Assembly: GCA_026120035.1 (NCBI GenBank)
Contig: JALRME010000037.1
Span: 186,001 to 250,000, forward strand
DNA: 64,000 bases
Direction of reading: 5' to 3'
Source of the DNA: Coleophoma eucalyptorum
Lineage: Eukaryota > Ascomycota > Leotiomycetes > Helotiales > Dermateaceae
The first letter of the stretch is position 1. The number at the start of each line of letters is the position of its first letter. A program made the translations under genes and the position numbers. The notes beneath the pieces were generated by a model. That model made no database searches. It had not been told where the DNA came from and was given only the letters and a program-made list of their open reading frames with translations. Positions 1 to 11,413 of this stretch are shown piece after piece.

Positions 1-114
1 CATTTTCTTCTTCCCAAGTGAGGGACTTTAAAGGACTGTATTGAAATAACTATTGACGATAAATAGATCTATATGTTCCTCCTGAGCGAAAGCTGCTATG
101 ATAAGAGTATTCAA

Positions 115-2250
115 TTACCAGCTGAATGACTCCACTTCCAGTCTCACTTGAATCCCTTTGCTCTTCTTCATAATATCGCCAACAGCATTCCTTACCTCAT
201 CGATCATATCTTCAGGCCCTGAGACTAGCACGCAAACCTTACCCCTTGCACCGTCGACAAGCTCGTTCTCCACAATCTCTCTAATAGCCATCCTCTTGCC
301 GATAACAACCTCAATCTCGATACCTGATAGCGAACCTGTGCTTTGGAAGTCGTCGACTAAGGCCTGTGTTCTGCATCCCCAATATAGCTTGGCGCGGCCT
401 GGATGCGTGCGTACGTGAGTTAGTACAGCAGTGATACCGACGCCTCCAGCGAGCGCGATAAGTCTGGGAGACTTGTACAATGGCTCCGCGATTGATGAAT
501 AAGACGAGTACCCAGCTTCGATCAAAACTGAGGTTGAAGTGCGCCCACGGAGGAGCGCTGTCAGCCCGGTATGAGTTCGGATATAGAAGGTGATGCCAGG
601 CTGGATCGATTCTTGTTGGGATTTCCAAGGGCTGCTGGCGTGCCTGCTACTGTCAGAGGAATGGTGAGTGGGAAACGTGCTAGTCTTTGACTGCTTCTCA
701 ATGTCATTATTCGATGCTATAGCTAGGGAGCTGGATGATCTGAGAACGGTGGAAGAGACAGAAAATGGATGATTCTCCCAGACACGCCACGTAAGTGTTG
801 GGAAATAGAGATAGGCATGGCCTGAGGTTGCCACATTAGGGATAGTGACACGAACGTATTCGTCGTCAATGGCTGTGATCAGTGCACTCTTGACCCCATA
901 TCCCAGGAGCCTAAGAATACGGACAGCACGATCAAAGCCCCATATAGCCATACAAATAAAGATCCAGGTTTCGTAACCCCATTGATGCGAAAACTCAAGG
1001 ACAACATGATAGTAGCAGCCTACGACAATTAAGATAGAGATAGCAACGTGCCATGCCAAGAAAAGCTCGTAAAAACTTTTGCGAATTGGGAGAACCGACG
1101 AGGGAAAAATAATGGTCAAGCCTAGAGTGCCAATAATACCCCAATACCAGTACGGCAGTTTAGACTCGGAGCTGTGCGTACCGGCCTTGACGTACACATA
1201 CAGGTATATGAGGCTGTGCAAAATGGCCTGAAGCGTCGCAATGGCCGCAATCCATCGGTGAAGGAGGAGGAATGTCGAATGAGACCAGTTGGTCATCCAA
1301 AGCAGGAGGTTGTTCCGACTAGCATATAAGAATATCAGAGGCAAGTTGGTGAAGCTAAGCAGACCAAGGCGGTTGGAAATCAACATGCACATCCAGCGAT
1401 ATTCATCATCAGGGTACCACGTGTTGGGGTTGGCATATTGATAGTTGACTGCGGAAAGTACCGTGTTGATGGCGATGAAGTAGAAGATGAACAGTGCCTG
1501 GCCACGCGTCGGCATTTGAGCAAGGCCGAAGAAAACTGGCAGGCCGTGCTTATTGCCCCAGAGTGGTGGGTTAATGATCCAAGCATTGAACCTGGAGCAC
1601 CATCCACCTGGGAATGGCAAAAAGCGGACAAGAGAGAAAGCAATGGGAATAATAATACCAGAGAGGAGGATGACAAGTCTGATATTAATCAGCATCTGGA
1701 CCTTCTAACATTAGAATTTTTGTACTCACCCGTATCTTTCCTGTTGGCTCTCTTGTTGTATAAAGATCCTATCAGTATTATAGGCCGCAAACCAGAGGTT
1801 CTCAGAGACGATGCTTGTCTTGTTCAATAACCCTGTCTCGTTGTAGACCGCGATCGGACTTTCGTTAATTTTCGCCAGTGTCTGCTGGTATGTTTCTTTA
1901 GGATCTGGTTGATCTACGTACGTGCCAGCAACATTATTTTTCCAGAATTGCTCAAGCTTCCAAATGGGGATGTTCTGACACTGGGACTGGATACACCACG
2001 CCAGCGTTTGCAAGAAAGCATCGTCAGAGGCATAACATTCAGCGTCTGTCATAACCATGTCACCCATATCGTCTGTCATGACCGTAGAACATTGAAGTGT
2101 TGCGCCAGATATGGAGTCGCGGCATCCAAATGCACAATAAGGGTCAAAAGCAGCGATTCCGTAACCGACGAAGCCATGTTCAATGCGTCGCTCTTGGGCA
2201 AGGGTGCCAGAGGTCACAAGTAAGATGTTAAGGAGAGTCTGAAGCTTCAT
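115..2250 (-). CDS. Ferric/cupric reductase transmembrane component (FRE family)
   Basis: Plasma-membrane metalloreductase that passes electrons from NADPH through FAD and two hemes to extracellular Fe3+ or Cu2+. Exon 1 is 2250-1730 and exon 2 is 1678-115, joined by a 51-nt intron; the protein is 694 aa. Residues 1-18 form a signal peptide (start MKLQTLLNILLV), followed by a Cys-containing extracellular domain to about 170 and then the multi-TM ferric reductase domain. Two His pairs, each 14 residues apart (near 314/328 and 383/397), fit bis-heme ligation. The FAD motif HPFSVSS lies near 477 and the NADPH motif GGVGITAVLTH near 582. A Ser-rich insert of about 40 residues separates the two. 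The ATG at 2250 is chosen because it gives the signal peptide. The next gene, on the same strand, is a copper transporter, which suggests a metal-uptake pair. The family is certain; iron versus copper preference is not. Confidence 0.95.
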
Positions 2251-4164
2251 TGTATTCAGTTCTAGAATGGATGCCGTAATAATAGGGTTCGCTGGTTACA
2301 ATTTGTAGAAACACAAGGATTCCCGTTCCCTCAAATATATGTTTAATATCTGCATTATGACCTAGAGAGCCAAGATCATCCGATTGCATTCACGGCTTAG
2401 GTCAACTAAGTCTGGAGTCAGTTAATTAACTATTGGAGGCAGGCCAATAATCTGGTTCCGAACTGCTAAGAGCATCAGCGCGTTTGCTGCAAATATGGTT
2501 GGTCATTCGACCGCCAAGGCCATAGTCGCGAGGAAACCATCCAAACCACCGCACGGGAAAAATGGGAACTCCACGAGCACTAATTGGATCACTACCTCTA
2601 ATCATGAGGGATTAAAGTAATAGAGATGTTCTAGATTTTTTGAGCGAATGAAGTAGAGAGAACAATCCTTGTAGATGAAGCCATGGACAGCTCACCTCAC
2701 GCACTATAGGGTGAGATACTATGATTGTGAATGCCCAGTTCTTCCTCTAATGCGTCTCTGCCATGGAGAACATCACTGATATTACAGCAGCTATTTCTGG
2801 TGCTCCGTTGACACAACCTGCCCTAGCCGCGGAACGGAATAGAAAGAAGTATAGAGGTTTGCCACTTGATGGGCTTCAGGAGGAAGTAAGGATAATTCGG
2901 AAGCTCTCCGCGATGGCTAAAACAGGTAAAAGAGCTTGAAGGGGCACAAGACGGTTAGGTAATCGCTCACTATTAAGAGCCAAAATGTCCCAAAAGCCAT
3001 AATATAAAAATAAGTATTCCTCAGATTTGAATAGCTCTATCATCCCAAACAATTATCATAAATTAGTTCTGTATCTTTTCGTGGAGCTTCATTTTGATGG
3101 CATGGTCATGCTTCAACAAACTGCCGCAAACCAACTCAAAAGTAGCTCAAACTGGCCCAGAACCTTGGGACTTTGTCTATATAGTATGCAATGCTTTATA
3201 TGCATGTCTTTAAAAGAAGAATCTGGACAGATTGTAGAATTTGCTTTTACTGGCTTGGGTACCTGTGTGGAGCACATAGTTGAACCCCGGCTTCAGGTAC
3301 TATCCCCCACGCTTTATTTGTCGGTAGCTCAGTTTGGTGAACGCTTTCTGATTTGCCTTCAAGATTCTGGGGCAATGATTGATCAATCAGCCTTAGCAAA
3401 CTATCCTCCACCAATAAATAAACCAGGGAGGGTATCAGTAAATATCAAATTCCCTTTCATAATTTTAGGAAGATATATCTCTGCTCGTTTTCTGCATCCT
3501 CACAAACAATCTAACTTCCCGACAGGCATCTTTACGGAGGGAGAGTATATCTTTGCACCGCCACTTCTATTTCCAATTCATCTACCTAGGATCACTAGAA
3601 CTTTTGGACATGATGCTCTTCTACCTGGGCTGTTAAGCGCAGCGGGCACTGGCACTGTCCCCATCATTAGAAGCGGACTCGCCGGATCAACAGATTCACT
3701 CTCTAAATCCATATTGCGCCCATGGCTGCTTCCGATCCTTCTCCAGCTTCACACTGTCGTGTTTCAACACTATCAGCGCTGGACGCCACACAACCGCCAA
3801 CTCGACTGCCTAAAACCTGGGCATGTGTCGAGCATCCAACTTCCCATTTCTGAGATCTATAGCCCAGTTAATAAATATTTAATGCGCGGATGAAGTTTGA
3901 CTCCACATAATGGTCAGGATAGGGGTGTCTATGCTTAGGAATCTATTCAAGGAATACATTGTTTGAAAAGGTTGTTTGTGCTCTTTCGACTGAGGGAATA
4001 TTATAGCTCATCATGCGCATTTGCTTTCCAAGAGCAGCATACTAAGTTTTTTTCAAAGCTACTTTTCAATAGTAACTCATTCATCTTCAAATAGCTGTCC
4101 AATACTTGCTTATATTATCATAAACTGATGTCATGGCTTTCCCCGTAGGAAATACTCCCTAACA
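2251..4164. other. Intergenic region: FRE promoter and Ctr 3' flank
   Basis: This is 1.9 kb between two minus-strand genes. It must hold the FRE promoter next to 2250. I see no convincing metal-response element; TTTGCTGCAAA near 2484 only resembles copper-factor sites. A 58-codon ORF (2763-2939) and a longer plus-strand frame (about 3100-3893, itself starting at a non-ATG codon) are open, but neither resembles a protein I know. The rest is AT-rich and featureless. Confidence 0.5.
2763..2939 (+). CDS. Small ORF, 58 aa, unrecognised
   Basis: An ATG-initiated 58-aa frame (MENITDITAAISGAP... KTGKRA) with a basic C-terminal half. The composition is protein-like, with few Cys or Trp and mixed charges, but I recognise no family. 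It lies alone in the 1.9-kb gap upstream of the ferric reductase. It could be a chance ORF, a remnant of a longer gene or a microprotein. Confidence 0.15.
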   Translation: MENITDITAAISGAPLTQPALAAERNRKKYRGLPLDGLQEEVRIIRKLSAMAKTGKRA

Positions 4165-5161
4165 TTAACAGCAAGGCTTGTCCACGTCTTCCTTTTCACT
4201 AGTCTAGAATTAGAATTCAATTTAGAATAGATTAGAAGCAGGTACAACGTACGTGTCTAGATGTGAGTACAGTGTATCTCGAGTGAAGAGAGAAAATCCT
4301 ACTAATGATCCAAAAAGGATTGCAATAATAATATAGCCTAGAAGAATTTAGCGTTTTAAAGCCTCAAATTGAAAGGATTGAATGGTTCGTATCTCACCAT
4401 TACTATACATAAATAACAACATAATACAATAACTAACACCGAATTGTACTGTATGAATAACCCCTCTTAAGAATTGCTCCACTGCTATAGCAATCTTCCT
4501 GTCCCTCGTCATCGCATTCGAAGCAGTTGCACCGCCACCATTTAGGAGCTTCTCTTCCGTCTCCTCGGGTATTTCATACTTCCCCTCTTGCAGAAATTCA
4601 TTCCTAGCCCGAAGATATCTGTCAAAACTGCGTTGAGCTCTTCGAATGAATTCCAGTGAGATAACAAGGAGGAAGGATGCGAGACAAGTAAGGAAAAACG
4701 TAAATGAGGATCGTATATGGACATTGGACGACAGAAAGCACGCATCTATGGTGCTCCAATTTAAAAGCATCTACTCAAGTTAGTCTCAAAGTGTGCCATA
4801 TATAATGCTGACTGCATGTGGATCTTTCATTGGATGCTAAGCCAAGATATCACCTCCCTCTCATTCGATTTTGGCAGTAGCACTACATCGAGTGGGATCG
4901 TCTCAAGGACCCCGTATCCCCATAGACAAAAAATATGAAAAAAAGGGAAAGTCAATATTCAGACAGATAACTCAAAATTCTGTCGTATAAACGATTTAAA
5001 TTGGAAATTCTCACAGAAAGTTTGCAGCCGCTACTGCCTCCCATGGACATCGACATTGCATTCGTAGAATCTTTTGCTGCTTCGTTGGTAGCCGATGCAA
5101 CCATGCTTATGCTTGTTGATGATGCGAGAGCACTGGTAAACGTATTCATATCCATCTCCAT
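4165..5161 (-). CDS. High-affinity copper transporter, Ctr family
   Basis: Trimeric Cu(I) importer of the plasma or vacuolar membrane. I assemble four exons, 5161-5015, 4770-4398, 4337-4253 and 4198-4165 (introns 244, 60 and 54 nt), giving 212 aa. The N-terminus is Met-rich (MEMDMN..., MSMSMGG), as expected for copper capture. The core CKLSMLLNWSTIDACF matches the Ctr entry to TM1. TM2 carries the selectivity motif MLLFM (MxxxM) and TM3 the packing motif GSLVG (GxxxG). The tail ends DKPCC, a terminal di-Cys typical for handing Cu(I) to chaperones. All frames close, so the model is well supported. The first ATG (5161) is preferred; MDMN two codons later is possible. The metalloreductase at 115-2250 would supply the Cu(I) it needs. 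Confidence 0.93.
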
Positions 5162-6533
5162 ATTCAGTTTGAGTAAGTCTTTCGGCTCAGGCGAAGGAAG
5201 ATCAACTTTTTGAAGAATACAACGAATAAAATATGGACGAGAATAAGGAACTGCCATCAAAGAAATAGTATTCTGCAACTCTATAAAAAGAATAGAACGA
5301 GGCAAATATGGTAAGAGTTCTCTAGTATTATAGTCGAACAACCCAAAGCGTAAACAAATTCCGGCGGAGCTGATTCGTATAAGGCTGCAGTGGAGACAAT
5401 TTAGGCTAATCAAGCTCAAAACGAACTCATGGTATCTCTAACTTGAGACGCCTTGCAGACTGCATGGGTGATTTACAATTAAGTCCGTAGTAATGATATC
5501 ATGCGCACGGCTTGCCAATCACAGGCCATTGAACAACATATGGAGGCAGTATTGTATATATATATTGGTGTAATTTATGTTTGTTGGAATTTTTTGGCAC
5601 ATAAGATACAGTAGTGGTCTTTCTATTGAATTATTCATTTGTGTATTCAACACGGCAACTCTTAGTCAGATATGCAAGTTTGAGTCTTGGTAGTCAGGCA
5701 TTGGACGACTGTGGTACTTGACCACTCTGCCCACGTTATTGAGGCTTTTTAACGTGCTCAAATAGTCTCCCTTTACTATCAAAGGCGGTCCAGACTTGTT
5801 TTAGATCAACCGTTGTGGCTTGGAAATTTAGGACTGTACACATGCAGATCACTTTTCTACCAATGATTCGCCCCTTTGACCAGTCCTCAAACTAACTTCA
5901 TCCAAATCTAGAATTTTAACGGCATATCCGATGACGGCTGGGCCCCAGGCGAACCATAGATACAAGGGTTGAGGTATGATCCAGCATATTTGCACCAGTT
6001 TGAGCAAATTTCAGGGTTATGCGCCGATAATTTCTAGGCCGCCATTTGCAAAGCCTGCCAAGGCATCACAAACCCATTCATATGGGGCATTATGATAGAC
6101 AATTATGTTCCATCGCCGGTCGGCATACATCTGTATCATTGCACTCCATCCTCTACTGATATATGCACCTGCATATGCTGGCACACAATTTATCCAGGTA
6201 TACTGGGACATAGGTCTCGTTTGGACCTTTGCATTGTGCTTTATCATGCCAATGCCAGTGCTCTTTGTGCACAGAGAACAGTATGGGTTGTTCCTCGAGA
6301 CCCATGTTTGCCTGGCTTTCAATAGAGCCCTAACCCTTTCTTGCATCTGAAATCATACTTCCAGGACCACTAACTTAAACTCTCGTCCGACCTTGAGCTA
6401 CTTCTGAAATGGACTGCCTAATTACTATACTTATGTCATGGCATCTAGGAAAAAGAATAATACCTAATCAACGCAGTGAAATCACATTAAATTGACCCGA
6501 GAAAATCAGATTCATACCCAAATTTTGCTATAT
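5162..6533. other. Intergenic region between Ctr gene and HMG-CoA lyase fusion
   Basis: About 1.4 kb holding the Ctr promoter at its left end and the 3' side of the lyase gene at its right end. Several overlapping frames on both strands (6017-6350) are open, but none has recognisable protein character. A half-match to the cluster motif (GCGGTCC, near 5785) is noted but isolated. I see no other feature. Confidence 0.5.
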
Positions 6534-8356
6534 TTATAACTTGCTAATATTTGATTTTGTTCCTATGTTTTCCCAGTCCACCCCTTGAGCCCTGATACGG
6601 AAATGCTTCAGACCATACTGAGATTCCGAGCCTTCAGCCATCATGCTGTCAAATGCACTCCTGATAACTTTATATTGTTCCACACCACCAGCATCTGTCC
6701 ATGAAGCTCTAACTAGCCCCTTACATAAAGCCGATGCTTGGGGTGCTGCAGAACGCAGTTCATCGAGTATTTCATCCTCAGCAGCCTGTAAAGCGCCATC
6801 CGTAGCACCATCAATGACTTTGTACACAGCCTGTAACTTCAACAGTTCTGATGGAGTCACGTCTCTGGCTGTCAACATTGCAGATCGCGCCAAGGTCAAA
6901 CCCCATTCTCGAATGATGTACTTTGATATGACCGCCGGACAAAGACCGAGTTTGACCTCACTAAGCTTGAAGATTGCAGTTGAGCTGATGATTCTCAAAT
7001 CACAGACAAAGGCAAGACCAACTCCTCCACCAAAGCAGGGCCCATTGACAACAGCAATGGTGGTCTTAGGACATCGGTCGATGGCTTCAAACAAACCATG
7101 TAAGAGCTCAAACTGTTCATCCGCTTCAAAAGTGGTTTTGAGATCCATTCCTGAGCAGAAGTATTTACCCTCGGAGCTTAGAAGTATTCGAAAGATATCT
7201 TTATCTCTGGCATATTTAGTAAACACAGTAGTAAGCCCTACAATCATTGCTTTTGTCAAGGCGTTGCCGTTCTTGCCGCGTGTGAGGTAGACTTTTAGAC
7301 TTGCTCCACTACGCTGTACGCTAAATTCCTTTGTTGACTCAACGATTGTCCATTTTCGTTTACAAGTAGTCTTTACGAGGCGCCGAGGGATTGGATCAGA
7401 TGCGAGTGGTGTGCGTGCAGCCAAAGCAACTCCAACACGACTACTATTTGGCTGCTGTAATTGATCCGATATCCAAGCTCCGACTGCGACGACTTTTTCA
7501 AGATCAACTCCTGTCGATACCCCCATTCCCTGCATGGTGTAGACTAAATCCTCGGTCGACAGGTTTCCTTTTGCACCTTTCGCAAAGGGGCATCCCCCTA
7601 GTCCAGCGACGCTACTGTCAAATGTTCTAATCCCCATATCGTAGCTTTTTACAACGTTGGCAATTGCTTGTCCATACGTATCGTGGAAATGGCCAGCTAG
7701 TCGGTCTTTTGGAATGAATTTGAATAGTTCATTGAGCAGCCTCTCCACATCGGCAGGGGTACCAACTCCGAGCGTATCTCCTAAGCTGACCTCATAACAA
7801 CCAGCATCCAACAAATATTTGGTGACTTTAAGTACCTGATGTGGTTTCGTAGGCCCGTCATATGGGTCAGAAAATATGCATGAGACATATCTAAAGAATT
7901 CAGTATTGTGAGTAGTATGTTTCAATATTTCAGATGAACTTACCCTCTTACTTTTATACCTAGAGGTTTTGCTGCTTCCAAAACCTCCTTGACGCGCGTC
8001 AAGGACTCGTCAACCGAACAGTTGATGTTTTTCTTGCTAAAGCCTTCAGTCGCTGACACAAAAACAGCTATTTCCTTGACGTTGCTTTGGATTGCTGATC
8101 TTAATCCTTGCATGTTAGGGACAAGCACCGGGAGATGAATACTGGATCGAATCTGTGGCCGAATGCGTCCCATAACTTGGGCGGCGTCGGCTAACTGAGG
8201 AACCCATCGCGGCGAGACGAAGGAGGTTGCTTCAATGGTAGTTAGGCCTGCAGCAGCAAGCTTTTCAATCAGTTCAAGCTTCGTATCTGTTGGAACAACC
8301 TGAGAAATGTTTTGCAGGCCGTCCCGAGGGCCTACTTCTACAATCTTGACAGACAT
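6534..8356 (-). CDS. Fused HMG-CoA lyase / methylglutaconyl-CoA-type hydratase, PTS1 (SKL)
   Basis: A bifunctional enzyme for the last two steps of a leucine-type pathway. Exons are 8356-7944 and 7890-6534 (53-nt intron); 589 aa. Residues 1 to about 300 are an HMG-CoA lyase: VEVGPRDGLQN with its catalytic Arg/Asp, metal ligands in HFHDTYG, and the signature SSVAGLGGCPF with the active-site Cys. A linker of about 45 residues leads to a crotonase domain with oxyanion motifs FCSGMDL and CFGGGVGLAFVCD. Its SEVKLGLCPAVIS resembles the bacterial LiuC/AtuE hydratase type, whose reactant is the lyase precursor. There is no mitochondrial presequence, and the last residues are NISKL, a canonical peroxisomal PTS1. 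The ATG at 8356 is used because the frame upstream starts only at TTG. Divergent from the carboxylase alpha gene. Normally these are two separate mitochondrial proteins. Confidence 0.93.
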
Positions 8357-8780
8357 ATCCAAAGTTGTTTAACTGGCAGTTTTTCTGTTTGCAATGACGA
8401 CGAAATGTTGGATTTATTCTATTATTTTCTTAACGAGATGACCAACCCAGGATAATTATTGACACCATACTACACTTTCAAGAATGAACACTGTGTCCGT
8501 ACCATCTATTTGCTCTGCTCGGCCACGCTATACGACCGTGCTGCATGCAGCCTCGGATAGTATCACGGTCCGCCACGGTCCGCCTAGAAATGAAGCGACA
8601 CACATTATCTCAAAGCGCATATGCGAGGTTATAGAGGCTGGCAGATCTGTGTACCCCACAATACGGGCCAAGGGATCTTGCCATGTTACAAAATTTTAGA
8701 TTGCCGTCGCTCCCGTCCTATTTTAGAGAACCAAAGAGCGAGCTTGCATCTAGGAAGAAAAGAATTTGTATTAGGTCACG
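8357..8780. promoter_or_regulatory. Divergent promoter with tandem CACGGTCCGC repeats
   Basis: A 424-nt shared promoter between the lyase-hydratase (-) and the carboxylase alpha subunit (+). At 8564-8583 the 10-mer CACGGTCCGC occurs twice in perfect tandem, and ACGACCGTG lies at 8532-8540. The core CGGTCCG also occurs in the other two divergent promoters of the cluster. CGG/CCG triplets are typical Zn2Cys6 targets, so this is a candidate operator for the in-cluster regulator; that assignment is inference. Confidence 0.7.
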
Positions 8781-11275
8781 ATGTCTTCTAAATCCTCTGC
8801 AGCAGCGAATGGTGCGACGAACCAAATACCATCGCAATTCGCGGGACGAAGCGCTCGAAAACTGCCCGAAAAGTTGTTTAATCAACTAAACGATTCTAAT
8901 GGACAACCTATGATTAAGAGGGTGCTGATTGCCAATCGTGGGGAAATAGCATGCAGAGTCATTGCGACATGCCGGAAACTCAATATTACTTCTATTGCTA
9001 TTTACACTGAACCGTGAGCACAACAGCCATCCAGGTGCCCTTTATCTTCCCCTAGTAACCATGCTAATTTATTTGAAGAGATGCACTGTCACGGCATGTA
9101 AAGGAAGCAGACCACGCTGTTTCGATCGGCCCAATTGAGGGTCCAGATGGAAATCCACACCAAAACATTGAACTGATAATCCAGGTAGCGATTCAGTACA
9201 AGGCTGATGCCATTCATCCCGGATATGGATATTTGAGTGAAAATCCCAGGTTTTCCAGCAGCGTCAAAGAGGCAGGATTGTTGTTTCTTGGCCCATCGGC
9301 AAACAGCATGGCAGTTCTGGGAGATAAACGGTTGGCAAAAGAGTACCTCGCGAAGCACGCACCACAAGTACCATTAATTCCAGGATATAATGGCTCTGAT
9401 CAAAGCATTAAACGATTGCTGATAGAATCGGATCGCATTAAGTTTCCCATACTCATCAAAGCATCAGCAGGCGGGGGTGGAAAGGGGATGAGAATCGTCC
9501 GGCATAGACACGAGCTCGAAGCTGAGTTGAGGAGAGCTCAATCGGAAGCCCAAAGATCATTTGGGTCGTCTGACTGTATCTTGGAACGCTACATTGAAAG
9601 AAGTAAGCATATTGAGATGCAGATTTTTGGCGATCAACACGGCGTTATAGTATCCTTGTTAGACCGGGAATGTTCCATTCAACGAAGGCACCAAAAGGTC
9701 ATTGAAGAGGCTCCATCCTCGTGGCTATCCGCGGATCTTCGTCGCAAAATCAGCTCAGCTGCCATCTCAATTGGAGAGCTTCTGGGTTACGAAAGTGCGG
9801 GGACAGTTGAATTTATCATCGATGTAGAGACTGCAGACTTCTTTTTCCTCGAAGTCAATACGCGCATCCAAGTTGAGCACCCCATCACTGAGGAGACAAC
9901 GGGTCTGGATGTTGTGGCGTTGCAAATTTATGTGGCTGGAGGTGGTAAACTTGATGATCTAGACTACTTCAAGGAGGGCGGCGCTCCTCAAGTTGGGTAT
10001 GCCATTGAATGCCGATTATGTGCTGAGGATCCTTCACGAGATTTCTTACCCGATCTGGGCATCATTCGACGCTGGACCCCAGCAACGGCGATTCTGCATC
10101 CTTCGCAGACACAATATGTCAGATTCGAGACAGGTATAGAAACTGGATCTGAGGTTTCGATCTACTTTGATTCTTTGATTGCCAAGATTGTAGTTTGGGC
10201 ACCAACAAGAGCGCAGGCGATAGCGAAGATGGTCCTGATGGTCGCCAACACGGTATGCATTGGTATAAGAACCAACCAGGCTTTCCTACAGTCATGTTTG
10301 ATGCATCCTGCCTTCCATGATCCTGCGTACTCCACTAGCTTTATACCAGAGTTGCTACCTACTCTACTCCAGAACCCGCACGTTGCCGACGTGCCGGCCT
10401 TCTTACGTCAACTTGCTTTTGCGCCTTCACTACTTCGGCAACAGGCAATCCAATCTCAACAGAGGCTGAGTGGAAAGCGACTACCGTTCTCATCCATCAA
10501 GCCCAGCTATCGGAACCAAAAAGCAGACGCTGCGAATGCCGTTGCAGACATCGTGCAAATTCAAGGCCAGGATGTTCAAAGCTTCATTGTGGAATGGCCA
10601 TCCATGGAGCTTGATCTCAAGGCCACTCAGGACGTCAACATTGTTCCTTTGGCCGTAAGAAAATATGAAACAACTACAAGCCATTCAGCCAAAAAGAGCA
10701 TGCCGCCTGGTGTCCAGCTAGCTCGAGACTACAATGCCATCAGTGCTCAGATTCGTAGCCTGAGGTCTTCGCCCAGCAGTAGCACCTTATCAGGTAGAGT
10801 ATCTCTGCAGATTCTGAAGCAAAATTCTTTCTCCACAACTGACCACGTGCAATGGAACCTCAGTGATCTCACGTTAGCTATGGGCCTGGAGCGACAGACA
10901 ATCTACACAGTTGCTTCAAGCTCTATGGGTGGCAACGATGCCGGAGTCCATCAGAAAGTCTATGCGCACATTGCTGCGCTGGGAACTTATGTTGAATTCC
11001 GACTTTTCTCGCTGCTAACGTATGGCGAGAGCTTGCGTGTCAGCGACGCAGTGCAAGTCGCAAGTGACAGGCACGCGAATGCGCCAATGCCTTGTAGGGT
11101 ATTGGATGTGATCAAAAAGGATGGAGAGCGTATTGAGGTTGGTGAGACGGGGATGATTGTCGAAAGTATGAAGATGGAGATGAAGGTGTCAGCAACGGTG
11201 GCGGGGATATTCAAGGGACGTTTCACTAAAGGGGATGCAGTTAAGGAAGGAGCAGTTTTGTTCAGCGTAACATAA
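8781..11275 (+). CDS. Biotin-dependent acyl-CoA carboxylase alpha subunit (methylcrotonyl-/geranyl-CoA carboxylase type)
   Basis: Carries biotin carboxylase and the biotin carrier, and works with the beta subunit at 16665-18754. Exons are 8781-9013 and 9079-11275 (65-nt intron); 809 aa. Residues from about 45 begin the biotin carboxylase fold ([17 protein letters not shown]). The ATP-grasp glycine loop [11 protein letters not shown] is near 206 and [15 protein letters not shown] follows. The C-terminal biotinyl motif is [10 protein letters not shown], with the modified Lys near 777. The protein is about 80-100 residues longer than usual MCC alpha subunits, the excess lying in the linker before the biotin domain. 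I see no clear mitochondrial presequence and no C-terminal PTS1 (ends LFSVT); [10 protein letters not shown] near residue 28 only loosely resembles PTS2. It could be imported together with the beta subunit. Confidence 0.93.
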
Positions 11276-11413
11276 TCAGTGAGCAATAATGTACATGTAG
11301 ATCCATATAAACATGCTATCTTCTAGCTGGTCTCAGTTATTGACTGTGACCGACTCCAGTATTTATACTGGAGCACCTCTCTCTTTGTTTCCAGCTATTG
11401 AAGGAATTCACAC

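Noticed and set aside
3027..3893. Long open frame (288 codons) on the plus strand
   Set aside because: It starts at a non-ATG codon, has no recognisable motif and lies in AT-rich intergenic sequence; I treat it as chance or decayed sequence.
6017..6350. Overlapping open frames on both strands
   Set aside because: No protein-like composition or motif, and no splice continuation that extends them.
8860..8895. PTS2-like sequence in the carboxylase alpha N-terminus ([10 protein letters not shown])
   Set aside because: Spacing does not fit the PTS2 consensus (one residue too many before Gln-Leu).
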